Assembly: GCA_018812925.1 (NCBI GenBank)
Contig: JAHJCU010000005.1
Span: 124,001-188,000 of the forward strand
Source of the DNA: Candidatus Omnitrophota bacterium
Lineage (GTDB): Bacteria; CAIJMQ01
Length of the DNA stretch: 64,000 nucleotides
Direction of reading: 5' to 3'
Part shown: positions 50,836-59,747 of the stretch, in pieces
Position numbering within the stretch: the first letter of the stretch is position 1
How the letters are laid out: every line of letters starts with the position of its first letter
Program-made: the position numbers and the translations under genes
Notes under the pieces: generated by a model
The model's input: only the letters and a program-made list of their open reading frames with translations
Database searches by the model: none
Told to the model about the DNA's origin: nothing

Positions 50836-52548
50836 ATGATCGTAAAAAGAAAGCTTTACTTTGTTGTTGTTGTTGTCATGTGTACGCTCTTTTTACTTGT
50901 TTTAAGGCTAGTGGCTTTACAGATAGTTAACGGAGATAATTTTGTTAGGGATGCGGAGAATTTACACAGTACCACTATCAAAACGCAAGCCGCTAGAGGA
51001 AGGATTTTTGATAGAAACGGCAATCCTTTGGCTTTAAATGTTCCCTCTTATGAAATTTTTTGGAGAAGAACTTCCAATGTAATTAATAAAGAAAAATTAA
51101 AATATCTTTTCACCCTTTCAGGTCAAGATTGGTCAGACATAGAGAAAAGAATTGATGGCGGAGCGAATTTTATATATTTTAATCGCTCTGCCGATGAAGA
51201 TTTTTTGAACTTGGTCAAGGAAAATTTAACAAGGGGAATAGAGTGGAAAGAGAATAAGAATAGAATTTATCCTTGCGGTGAATTGGCTGCTAATATCGTG
51301 GGGTTTGTTGGCTCTGACCACGGATTGGAAGGCATTGAAAGAGACTATGAATATTATCTCAAAGGAAAATCCGGATTTAAATTGGCACAAAGAGATGCGA
51401 AAGGAAATATCCTTTATACATTGGGCGGGAAAGTGGCTGTTCTTGAGCCGGGTTATGACATCTATCTTACGATAGATAGAGTTCTCCAACATACTGTAGA
51501 AAGAGAACTTGCGGAAATCCAACAAAAATTTGATCCTACATCAATCGTTGCCATTATTTTGGAGCCGAAAACCGGCAAGATTCTATCATTGGCGAATTAT
51601 CCTTCCTATGATCCGAATAGATTCGGAGAATTTCCTACGTCTTCTTTCAGAAATAGAGCCATAGCTGACTTTTATGAACCGGGCTCCACATTTAAGATAA
51701 TCACGGCTTCTGCTGCATTGGAGGAGAAAATAATCGATCCCAAAGACAGGATATTTTGTGAGAATGGTAGCTATCAAGTTGCCGGACATACTATTCGTGA
51801 TGTGCATCCTTACGGGTGGCTGACTTTTAGGGAAGCTTTGTTATATTCTTCGAATATAGCTTTCACGAAAATCGGGCAGAAAATGGGAGAAAAAGAATTA
51901 TACAAGTATCTAAAGAAATTTGGTTTTGGAGAAAAAACGGGGATAGATTTAGAAGGGGAAGTAAATGGATTGTTGCGGGATGTAACCAAATGGTCAAAAC
52001 TGTCTATAGGTGCAATTCCTTATGGGCAAGAGATAGGTGTTACGCCTTTACAGATAGCTTCTGCGGTAGCTGCCGTAGCTAATGGAGGGGTGCTTGTAAA
52101 ACCGTTTATAGTGAATGAAATTGCAAACGAAAATGGAGTGATTATTAAGAAAAATTCTCCGACTGTAAAAAGGAGGGTAATTTCTAATGATTCCGCAAAG
52201 CTTTTAACAAGTTTGCTTGTTGATGTTGTAGAAAATGGAACCGGCAAAGCGGCGATTGTTAATGGATACAGCATAGCAGGGAAAACAGGAACTTCCCAAA
52301 AATATATTCCCGGGGAGGGATATTCCATGACAAAATATGTATCTTCTTTTATTGGATATGCTCCTGCCAATGATCCTCAAGTATTGATTTTGGTAGTGGT
52401 AGACGAACCAAAAGGCGCTTATTACGGCGGACAAGTGGCTGCTCCCTCATTTAAAAATATAATGGAGAAAACTTTAAGATATTTGGAAATTCCGCCTGAC
52501 AAAATTAGTTCAGAAATGGCAGGTTTACAATCAATTGTAAAAAGATAA
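50836..52548 (+). CDS. ftsI: Septal peptidoglycan transpeptidase (FtsI/PBP3 type)
   Basis: 570 residues, class B penicillin-binding protein. It has an N-terminal membrane anchor (~8-27), the dimerisation/pedestal domain with TQAARGRIFDRNGNPLALNV near 50, and the transpeptidase domain: SxxK as EPGSTFKIITA near 280, SxN as YSSNIAFTKIG near 338, and KTGT as AGKTGTSQKY near 480. There are no C-terminal PASTA domains, which separates it from SpoVD/PBP2x forms. It acts with FtsW, encoded seven genes downstream. Confidence 0.95.
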   Translation: MIVKRKLYFVVVVVMCTLFLLVLRLVALQIVNGDNFVRDAENLHSTTIKTQAARGRIFDRNGNPLALNVPSYEIFWRRTSNVINKEKLKYLFTLSGQDWSDIEKRIDGGANFIYFNRSADEDFLNLVKENLTRGIEWKENKNRIYPCGELAANIVGFVGSDHGLEGIERDYEYYLKGKSGFKLAQRDAKGNILYTLGGKVAVLEPGYDIYLTIDRVLQHTVERELAEIQQKFDPTSIVAIILEPKTGKILSLANYPSYDPNRFGEFPTSSFRNRAIADFYEPGSTFKIITASAALEEKIIDPKDRIFCENGSYQVAGHTIRDVHPYGWLTFREALLYSSNIAFTKIGQKMGEKELYKYLKKFGFGEKTGIDLEGEVNGLLRDVTKWSKLSIGAIPYGQEIGVTPLQIASAVAAVANGGVLVKPFIVNEIANENGVIIKKNSPTVKRRVISNDSAKLLTSLLVDVVENGTGKAAIVNGYSIAGKTGTSQKYIPGEGYSMTKYVSSFIGYAPANDPQVLILVVVDEPKGAYYGGQVAAPSFKNIMEKTLRYLEIPPDKISSEMAGLQSIVKR

Positions 52549-52611
52549 TAATTTCAAGAATTTGTCGAGAGTTTTATTTGTTACTTCTAACTAACACCAA
52601 AGAATAAATTT

Positions 52612-54090
52612 ATGCAACTTAAACAACTTCTAAAAGACATATCCGTAGAAAAAATAATAGGTGATAAAGATATCAGTATTAAAGGAATATCCTCTCATTC
52701 GGCGGAAGTAAAACAAGGATATGTGTTTGTGGCTTTAAGGGGAAAATCTCGCGACGGTCATGATTTTGTGTCGGAAGTAACAAAAAAAGGCGCTGTTGCA
52801 GTTGTAATAGATAAGAACTTCAAACTGCCTCTTAACGGCATAACTTATATTTATGTTCAAGATACACAGGAAGCTCTTGCTAAAATCGCCGATAATTACT
52901 ATGGTAGTCCCACAGACCATATGAAAATTATAGGAATTACGGGAACTAACGGAAAAACTACTGTTTCCTATCTGATTGACAATATTCTCAAATCGCATGG
53001 TTTGGTTACAGGAAGAATAGGGACTATTGATTATTGTTGGGGGGGAAGAGTGATACCGTCTTCTCATACAACTCCTCCACCTATTTTTTTGAGTGAAATC
53101 TTCAATAAAATGAGGACAGATAAAGTAAAAACCGTAGTGATGGAAGTATCTTCTCATTCTCTTGTGCAGAAGAGAGTAGATGCGGTTCAATTTGATTCCT
53201 GCATTTTTACCAATATCCAAAGAGACCATCTTGATTACCATTCCACGGTTTCAGATTATATTTCATCAAAGAGAAGACTAATAGATTTACTTTACTCAAG
53301 TAGCAAGCAAAATAAATTTTTAATTATAAACGGCGATGATGAAGTTTTAAAAAGTTTTCCTATTTCAAATTTGCCGTGTATTTTTTACGGTTTAAATAAA
53401 ACAAACAATGTTTACGCCTCAGAGATAGAATTTAATTGGAATAGCACAACATTCAATCTAAATTCACCTTGGCATAAAGGCAAAGTAGAAGTTCCATTGG
53501 TCGGTAATTTTAATCTTTATAATGTTCTTGCAGCAATATCTTTTGCCGGCATGGATGGTTTGAATATAAATACGGTTATTGAAAGTCTTAAAAATATCAA
53601 ACAAGTAACAGGACGTTTCCAAGTATTTAAAAAGAACGGAATAACGACAATTGTGGATTATGCTCATACTCCGGACGCGTTAGAGAAAGTAATTGAAACA
53701 GCCAGAAAGCTTACGAATGGGAAATTAATAACGATATTTGGATGTGGCGGAAACAGAGACAAAGGCAAAAGACCTATTATGGGAGAAATTTCATCGAAAA
53801 AATCGGATTATACTATCATAACTTCCGATAATCCTCGCTCTGAAGACCCCTTAGAGATAATCAAAGATATAAAAAAAGGAGTTTCAGGCAGTAACTGGTG
53901 TATAGAAGCCGATAGAGCAAAAGCTATTGAACAAGGAATTAATATGTTAAACAAAGGCGATGTTTTACTCGTTGCCGGAAAAGGACATGAGAGTTATCAG
54001 GTCCTAAAAGACACTGTTATCCCTTTTAGCGATATAGAGATTGTGAAGAGGCATTTTATTTCTAATGATAGTAAAAAAGATTCTAATTAA
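52612..54090 (+). CDS. murE: UDP-MurNAc-tripeptide ligase MurE (meso-DAP type)
   Basis: 492 residues. The N-terminal domain contains GISSHSAEVKQGYVFVALRG. The ATP P-loop is GITGTNGKTTVSYLID near residue 109; VMEVSSHSLVQKRVD near 178 and NIQRDHLDYHST follow; the carbamylated-lysine region lies beyond. The amino-acid-selecting motif is DNPR in ITSDNPRSEDPLEII near 408, which predicts addition of meso-diaminopimelate as in Gram-negatives, rather than lysine. The end overlaps or abuts murF depending on the start chosen. Confidence 0.96.
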   Translation: MQLKQLLKDISVEKIIGDKDISIKGISSHSAEVKQGYVFVALRGKSRDGHDFVSEVTKKGAVAVVIDKNFKLPLNGITYIYVQDTQEALAKIADNYYGSPTDHMKIIGITGTNGKTTVSYLIDNILKSHGLVTGRIGTIDYCWGGRVIPSSHTTPPPIFLSEIFNKMRTDKVKTVVMEVSSHSLVQKRVDAVQFDSCIFTNIQRDHLDYHSTVSDYISSKRRLIDLLYSSSKQNKFLIINGDDEVLKSFPISNLPCIFYGLNKTNNVYASEIEFNWNSTTFNLNSPWHKGKVEVPLVGNFNLYNVLAAISFAGMDGLNINTVIESLKNIKQVTGRFQVFKKNGITTIVDYAHTPDALEKVIETARKLTNGKLITIFGCGGNRDKGKRPIMGEISSKKSDYTIITSDNPRSEDPLEIIKDIKKGVSGSNWCIEADRAKAIEQGINMLNKGDVLLVAGKGHESYQVLKDTVIPFSDIEIVKRHFISNDSKKDSN

Positions 54091-54094
54091 TCAC

Positions 54095-55480
54095 ATGAAT
54101 CTCAAAATTTCTGAAATTCTTAAAGTAACAGGGGGAAGAATATTTCTGACGGGATGCAAGCAGGATATTCTTGAGAGCAATATTATAGGCATATCAACTG
54201 ACTCGAGAAAATTGAAGAAAGGAGAAATGTTTATCGCTCTTAGGGGCGATAAATTTGATGGAAATAATTTTGTTTTTGAAGCTATGAAGAAAGGCGCAAT
54301 TGGAGTAATAATATCTAAAACCGAGGTCCAATCCAAAATTTCTAATTTCCGAAAACTTATAACTAATAACCAATTTATCATCCAAGTTTCAGATACTCTA
54401 AAAACCCTGGGGGATATTGCAAAGTTTTATAGGAAAAAATTCAATATTCCATTGATTGCAATAACGGGTAGTTGCGGTAAGACAACTACAAAAGAAATGA
54501 CATCTGCATTTCTTTCTACAAAATTTAAGGTTTTAAGAACAAAGAAAAACTATAATAACCTTATAGGGTTGCCCCTTACTTTATTTAATATTAACAATAA
54601 ACATGATGTGGCGGTGGTTGAAATGGGAATGTCGCATACGGGGGAAATTAAAAGATTGGCAGAAATAGCCCGACCGGATATTGCGGTTATAACAAATATT
54701 GGTAAAGCGCATAGAGGATTTTTTAATTCATTGGAAGATATTGCAAAAGCCAAAGCCGAAATTTTCAAAATATCCCCGCAACCAAAAATTTCTATATTAA
54801 ATCGGGACGATAAGTTCTTTTCTTATTTTGTTTCTAAAACAAAAGGGGAAATAATTACTTTTGGGATAAATAAAAAAAGCGATTTCCGCGCGGAAAAAAT
54901 AACTTTTGATTCTTTTGGAAGAGCATCTTTTTTTCTGAACGGTAAGATAAAAATAAAAATGCCTTTTCCTGGTAGAGGGAATATATACAATATCCTTACA
55001 TCGCTTGCTATTGTGTCTTCAATGGGGGTAGAAATAAAACAATCTGTTTCTACCTTGCCAAAAATCCAATTGCTGTCAGGCAGAACAAATTTTTATAAAG
55101 TAAATGGAGTGCATGTTCTGGATGACACTTATAATGCAAATCCTTTGTCTTTTATTAATTTACTTGAGATCATTGAGAAGGTTAGAATTAAAGGAAAAAA
55201 AATTCTTGTATTAGGAGATATGTTGGAATTGGAAAAAGATGCGCAAAAAGAACATATTACAGTGGGAAAATTGATTTCTGATTCTTCTATTGATATTCTA
55301 ATTGCTGTTGGGACAGAAACCCAACTTACAGCTGAAAATATCTCGGCAAATAAAAAAGTATGGCATTTTTATGACAAACATGAGGCAGAGAAAAAACTTA
55401 AGAGTTTATTAAGTAAAGGGGATTTACTGGCAGTAAAAGGGTCGCGTTCCATGGGAATGGAGAAATTTTGCCGATTTTAA
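54095..55480 (+). CDS. murF: UDP-MurNAc-pentapeptide synthetase MurF
   Basis: Adds D-Ala-D-Ala to the UDP-MurNAc-tripeptide. From ATG 54095 (MNLKISEILKVTGGRI, the usual MurF opening) it has 461 residues; an upstream ATG at 54065, inside murE, would add ten. Motifs: KGEMFIALRGDKFDGNNFV near 42, ITGSCGKTTTKEM near 128, TKKNYNNLIGLPL near 153, ADIAVITNIGKAH-like RPDIAVITNIGKAHRG near 195, and DDTYNANPLSFI near 347. It is followed by a 155-nt spacer with an inverted repeat. Confidence 0.95.
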   Translation: MNLKISEILKVTGGRIFLTGCKQDILESNIIGISTDSRKLKKGEMFIALRGDKFDGNNFVFEAMKKGAIGVIISKTEVQSKISNFRKLITNNQFIIQVSDTLKTLGDIAKFYRKKFNIPLIAITGSCGKTTTKEMTSAFLSTKFKVLRTKKNYNNLIGLPLTLFNINNKHDVAVVEMGMSHTGEIKRLAEIARPDIAVITNIGKAHRGFFNSLEDIAKAKAEIFKISPQPKISILNRDDKFFSYFVSKTKGEIITFGINKKSDFRAEKITFDSFGRASFFLNGKIKIKMPFPGRGNIYNILTSLAIVSSMGVEIKQSVSTLPKIQLLSGRTNFYKVNGVHVLDDTYNANPLSFINLLEIIEKVRIKGKKILVLGDMLELEKDAQKEHITVGKLISDSSIDILIAVGTETQLTAENISANKKVWHFYDKHEAEKKLKSLLSKGDLLAVKGSRSMGMEKFCRF

Positions 55481-55522
55481 AAATTAAGATATATTTGAAA
55501 ATACAACAGTGGATGTATAGTG

Positions 55523-55610
55523 GAAATATGATGAAAATACAATAGAAATACGTAGTATGCAGACAATTTATTTCCATCATATTTCTATGATATTTCAAGG
55601 TATTTCATTT
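55523..55610. repeat. Inverted repeat in the murF-mraY spacer
   Basis: GAAATATGATG (55523-55533) and its exact inverse CATCATATTTC (55575-55585) flank a 41-nt spacer; further ATTTC words follow (TATTTCAAGGTATTTC). It resembles 10783-10830. It could act as an attenuator inside the dcw operon. Confidence 0.5.
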
Positions 55611-55635
55611 ATATTTATATAGTGGAGGGATTAAA

Positions 55636-56733
55636 TTGTTTCTTAAATTTTTAAATACACTTGTAAATTTATTTTCGGGTTTTAATGTAATCCAGTATAT
55701 TACTTTTAGGAGCGCTTTTTCAGCAGTTACAGCTTTTTTGCTTGCGGTGTTCTTAACACCCTTTTTAATTAGAAAATTAAAAAGCAAGAATATTGTGGAT
55801 ATGAACGCGCGGGAATACTGCTCCACTCTCAACGCTTTACATAAAGATAAACACGGCACGCCGACTATGGGCGGAATTATCATTATTTTATCTTTTCTGG
55901 TTTCTATTTTATTCTGGGGGGATTTGCAAAATCCTTATATCTGGCTTGTCATTATTTCAATGTTGGTAATGGGGGCATTGGGATTTGTTGACGATATTTT
56001 GAAAATAAAAAACAAAAGCAGTAAAGCTCTATCTATAAGAAGCAAACTAATAATTCAAATTTTGCTCGGACTTGTGGTCGGGACATATCTTTATATTTAT
56101 CCCACCCATCCTGTTTACGGAACTTACTTACAGTTTCCATTTTTCAAAAATTTAATCTTTGATATGGGAATATATTATATCCCGTTTGCTGTATGCGTAA
56201 TTTTAGCAACATCAAATGCGGTGAATGTAACAGACGGTTTAGATGGATTGGCGATAGGTTCTCTTATGATATGTATAGGCGCGTATGCGGTTATATCGTA
56301 TTTGACAGGACATATCGAGTTTGCAAATTATTTACAGATTCTCCCGATTGCAGGAAGCGGAGAATTGGCAGTTTGTTCTACTGCTTTGGTTGGCGCTTCT
56401 TTGGCATTTTTATGGTTTAACACAAAACCTGCCCAAATTTTTATGGGTGATGTCGGGTCTTTACCGTTAGGTACGGCTATCGGCGTAGTAGCTTTAATAA
56501 CTAAACAGGAATTATTGCTTTTTCTTATTGGCGGTGTTTTTGTTATGGAAATACTGTCGGTAGTAATTCAGATTATATCCTATAAAATCTGGCGTAAAAG
56601 AATTTTTAAAATGGCGCCTATACATCATCATTTTGAAAAATTGGGATGGCAGGAATCTCAGATTATTGTTCGATTTTGGATTATAGGGATAATACTTGCA
56701 TTGTTGAGTTTGAGCACGCTTAAATTGAGATGA
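55636..56733 (+). CDS. mraY: Phospho-MurNAc-pentapeptide transferase MraY
   Basis: Transfers phospho-MurNAc-pentapeptide to undecaprenyl phosphate, giving lipid I. 365 residues with ten transmembrane helices. It starts with TTG at 55636, preceded by GGAGGG six bases upstream. Motifs: ALHKDKHGTPTMGGII near 75, GALGFVDDILKIKNKSSKAL near 115 (the DD pair), ATSNAVNVTDGLDGLA near 193, GDVGSLPLGTAIG near 274, and the late MAPIHHHFEKLGWQES near 333. It overlaps murD by 4 nt. Confidence 0.96.
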   Translation: MFLKFLNTLVNLFSGFNVIQYITFRSAFSAVTAFLLAVFLTPFLIRKLKSKNIVDMNAREYCSTLNALHKDKHGTPTMGGIIIILSFLVSILFWGDLQNPYIWLVIISMLVMGALGFVDDILKIKNKSSKALSIRSKLIIQILLGLVVGTYLYIYPTHPVYGTYLQFPFFKNLIFDMGIYYIPFAVCVILATSNAVNVTDGLDGLAIGSLMICIGAYAVISYLTGHIEFANYLQILPIAGSGELAVCSTALVGASLAFLWFNTKPAQIFMGDVGSLPLGTAIGVVALITKQELLLFLIGGVFVMEILSVVIQIISYKIWRKRIFKMAPIHHHFEKLGWQESQIIVRFWIIGIILALLSLSTLKLR

Positions 56734-58103
56734 TTGATTTAAAAGATAAAGAAGTTTGCGTTCTGGGGTTGGGAGTCAGCGGTTTTGCTGCGTGTAAGCT
56801 TTTACTTGCGCAAAAAATCAATGTGAAAATATCGGAAATCAATGATAATCCAAATACAAAAGACAAGCTAAAAATACTACAAGATAAGGGGGTTAAGTTC
56901 GAAATCGGCAAACACTCAGCGGAATTTATTTTATCTTGTGACTTAATTGTAGTTTCACCGGGTGTTAGGTTTGACCTGCCTATTTTAAAAAAGGCAAGGC
57001 AAAATAAAATACCCGTAATAAGCGAAATCGAACTTGCTTATCAGTTTTGCCCTTCCAAAATTATTGCGGTTACGGGGACAAACGGTAAAACTACTACCGT
57101 AAAACTTATCTCTCATTTGTTAAAGGAAAAGTTCAATGTATATGAAGGCGGCAATTTAGATATCCCTTTTGAAGTCCCATTTTCTTCCTTTGTTGAAAAA
57201 CTTTACGGCGAAGATATAGTTGTTTTGGAAGTAAGCAGTTTCCAGCTTGAAAACATTTTATATTTTGAACCGTTTGTTTCTATAATGCTTAATATTACTA
57301 CTGACCATCTTAATGTTCATAAAGATATGAATGATTATTTATCTTCCAAAGCTAAAATTTTTTCCAACCAGAAAGCAGGAGATTTTACGGTTATCAATGC
57401 CTCTGACCCATATCTTTTAAAGATGAAAGATATAATACATTCTAATCTTTGCTATTTCTCTTTAAATAAAAAGGTTCCTGAAGGAGCGTATATAAATCGG
57501 GACGAAATAATATTTTGCAAAGACGAAGAAATAGAAGTGATTTGTAAAAAGGATGTTTTCCCTTTACTGGGAGAACATAACTTGGAGAATTGCCTTGCTG
57601 CTGTAGTTGCCGCAAGAATTTTAGGATTGAATAAATTCGAAATAGAAAAAGGGTTAAGAAGTTTCCAAAACATAGAACACCGATTGGAAGAAGTGGGAGA
57701 AATAAAAGGCGTTGAATTCATTAACGATTCCAAATCTACGAATGTCGCATGCTTAGAAAAAGCGCTTCTTACATTTAAAGCGCCTTTGTTTCTCATCTTG
57801 GGTGGCATAGACAAAGGCAATGATTATTCTCAGATAGGAACACTTATAAAAGGTAAAGTGAAATCGATTTTCGCAATTGGTAAAAGTAAAGAAAACATTG
57901 CAAAAGTTTTCAAAAACATTGTTGATGTTATCATCAAGGAAACATTGGAAGAAGCAGTAGAATGCGCGTTAAAAAATGCCAAGTCTGGCGAAAAAATTCT
58001 CTTTTCCCCAGCCTGCGCTTCTTTTGATATGTTTAAGGATTATAAAGATAGAGGCAAACAGTTTAAGAAAATTTTTTCAAGATTGAAAAAAAAATATGAA
58101 TAA
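56730..58103 (+). CDS. murD: UDP-MurNAc-L-alanine:D-glutamate ligase MurD
   Basis: 457 residues. A Rossmann N-terminus (VCVLGLGVSGFAACKLL), P-loop AVTGTNGKTTTVKLIS near residue 112, VLEVSSFQLENI near 168, NITTDHLNVHKDMNDYLSSK near 188, and INDSKSTNVACLEKAL near 330. A MSPACASFD-like FSPACASFDMFKDYKDRGK closes the protein. Its start overlaps the mraY stop (ATGA) and its end overlaps ftsW by 8 nt. Confidence 0.96.
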   Translation: MIDLKDKEVCVLGLGVSGFAACKLLLAQKINVKISEINDNPNTKDKLKILQDKGVKFEIGKHSAEFILSCDLIVVSPGVRFDLPILKKARQNKIPVISEIELAYQFCPSKIIAVTGTNGKTTTVKLISHLLKEKFNVYEGGNLDIPFEVPFSSFVEKLYGEDIVVLEVSSFQLENILYFEPFVSIMLNITTDHLNVHKDMNDYLSSKAKIFSNQKAGDFTVINASDPYLLKMKDIIHSNLCYFSLNKKVPEGAYINRDEIIFCKDEEIEVICKKDVFPLLGEHNLENCLAAVVAARILGLNKFEIEKGLRSFQNIEHRLEEVGEIKGVEFINDSKSTNVACLEKALLTFKAPLFLILGGIDKGNDYSQIGTLIKGKVKSIFAIGKSKENIAKVFKNIVDVIIKETLEEAVECALKNAKSGEKILFSPACASFDMFKDYKDRGKQFKKIFSRLKKKYE

Positions 58104-59184
58104 AACAAATTTCATGTTGCTTATGGTGGTTGTTCTGCTTGCTTGTATTGGGCTTATTATGGTTTATTCTGCTTCTTCAGCATATGCAATGGACAGATTT
58201 GGAAGCAGTTATTATTTTTTTCACAGGCAACTTTTATGGCTATTTATTGGTGGGATGGGACTAATCTTTACTTATAATTTGCCGTATAAAAAATGGAAAG
58301 CTGCAAGCAAGCCATTGATAATTGTTTCAATATTACTATTATTGATGACTATTAGCCCTTTGGGGCATCAAGCCGGAGGCGCTAAAAGATGGATAGGCTT
58401 TGGTGGTTTTCTTCTTCAACCTGCTGAAATCGCGAAACTCTTTTTTGTAATATACATAGCGGAGTTCTTATCAAGAAAAAAAGTAAAAGTGAAAAGTTTT
58501 TGGCAGGGATTATTCCCGCCTCTTTTGGTTCTTATAGTTTTTGTGGGTATTCTTTTACTTCAACCGGATTTCGGCACAGCAGTACTCATTGCTGTCCTTA
58601 CTTTTATTCTTTTCTTTGTGGGAGGAGGCAGTCTTATCTATCTGTTATCACTTTTTTCCCTTTCCTTGCCGATTGCTTATTATCTTGTATTTAATGTTGG
58701 ATACAGAAGGGAGAGGGTTATGACTATTTTAAATCCTTACAAGGACCCTCAAGGCGCAGGTTTCCAACTTATACAATCTATTATTGCTATTGGATCAGGT
58801 AGAATTTTTGGTAAAGGGATTGGCGCTTCAAAGCAAAAATTGTTTTTTCTGCCTTCTTCATATAATGATTTTATTTTCTCCATAATAGCGGAAGAATCGG
58901 GGTTTATAGGCGCAACGATTATAATTTTGCTCTTTGTAGTTTTTGTTATTCTCGGTTTTAGAATCGTTTTAAAAGCAAGAGAAGCAAAAGATGACTTTGC
59001 AGTTTTGCTTGCGTTGGGGATTATTCTGCTAATCTCCATACAAGCTTTTATAAATATTGGAGTAAGCACGGGGATTCTTCCTACAAAAGGTTTATGTCTT
59101 CCCTTTGTATCGTATGGAGGCAGTTCTTTGGCGGTTAACTTGACATCTGTCGGTATTCTTCTTAACATTGGAAAGTCTCATTAG
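58096..59184 (+). CDS. ftsW: SEDS peptidoglycan polymerase FtsW
   Basis: 362 residues, about ten transmembrane helices, the SEDS glycosyltransferase that makes septal glycan strands from lipid II together with FtsI. Landmarks: IGLIMVYSASSAYAMDRFGS near 14, AGGAKRWIGFGGFLLQPAEI near 94, LLQPDFGTAVLIA near 153 (the Asp is essential in SEDS proteins), LFFLPSSYNDFIFSIIAEES near 253, and FVSYGGSSLAVNLTSVGIL near 336. It overlaps murD by 8 nt and precedes a PilZ gene by 52 nt. Confidence 0.95.
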   Translation: MNKTNFMLLMVVVLLACIGLIMVYSASSAYAMDRFGSSYYFFHRQLLWLFIGGMGLIFTYNLPYKKWKAASKPLIIVSILLLLMTISPLGHQAGGAKRWIGFGGFLLQPAEIAKLFFVIYIAEFLSRKKVKVKSFWQGLFPPLLVLIVFVGILLLQPDFGTAVLIAVLTFILFFVGGGSLIYLLSLFSLSLPIAYYLVFNVGYRRERVMTILNPYKDPQGAGFQLIQSIIAIGSGRIFGKGIGASKQKLFFLPSSYNDFIFSIIAEESGFIGATIIILLFVVFVILGFRIVLKAREAKDDFAVLLALGIILLISIQAFINIGVSTGILPTKGLCLPFVSYGGSSLAVNLTSVGILLNIGKSH

Positions 59185-59236
59185 TAATATTTTCTATAAA
59201 TAAATATCTTTATAAAATAAAGAAAGGGAGATTGGC

Positions 59237-59671
59237 ATGAAAAATAAGAAAATAACGGACTCGGAAAAAAGAAAATATTTAAGGTTTGATTATCCTTTTT
59301 TCATTCGTATAAGGAAGAAAGGGGGAAAAGGGGGACTTAATAGAAAAGAGCAATCTGTTATAACGTTCAAAGAATTCAAAGAAAACAATATCAGTATATC
59401 CAAGAATATATCCGTAGAAGGAATCTGTTTTACAACAAGCAAGGATTATCCTCTCAATACTCTTGTGCTTTTGGAAGTTTTTAGCCCCACTAGGAAAGTG
59501 CCATTTAACATGTTAGCAAAAATAAGATGGAGAAAAGAAAGAGTTATAAAAAGCTCTTTAAAGTGCATCTATGATATAGGAGTGGAATTCTTAAAAATAG
59601 ATGCGGATGGTGAATTCCACGATTTACTTGAACAATTGGTAAACAGCAAATTAGAAAAGATTCTGTTGTGA
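59237..59671 (+). CDS. PilZ domain protein in the dcw cluster
   Basis: 144 residues, a single PilZ domain. The c-di-GMP signature RxxxR is RKYLRFDYPF near residue 13 (with further arginines at IRIRKKGG), and the D/NxSxxG motif is SKNISVEGICF near 58. The barrel ends with DIGVEFLKIDADGEFHDLL. An insert of about 20 residues (GGLNRKEQSVITFKEFKENN) separates the two motifs. It sits between ftsW and murG, with AGGGAG before the ATG, and is presumably co-transcribed with them. A link from c-di-GMP to septal wall synthesis is inference from position. Confidence 0.88.
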   Translation: MKNKKITDSEKRKYLRFDYPFFIRIRKKGGKGGLNRKEQSVITFKEFKENNISISKNISVEGICFTTSKDYPLNTLVLLEVFSPTRKVPFNMLAKIRWRKERVIKSSLKCIYDIGVEFLKIDADGEFHDLLEQLVNSKLEKILL

Positions 59672-59674
59672 TAA

Positions 59675-59725
59675 AGTAGAAAGGAAAGATAATTAATATT
59701 TGTTTAATTTTTGCTAATTTCTACT
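59675..59725. repeat. Inverted repeat between the PilZ gene and murG
   Basis: AGTAGAAA (59675-59682) and TTTCTACT (59718-59725) are exact inverses around an AT-rich loop, 23 nt before the murG TTG start. It may be a weak attenuator or a member of the intergenic element class. Confidence 0.4.
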
Positions 59726-59747
59726 ATCCAACTATGAAGAGGAATCT

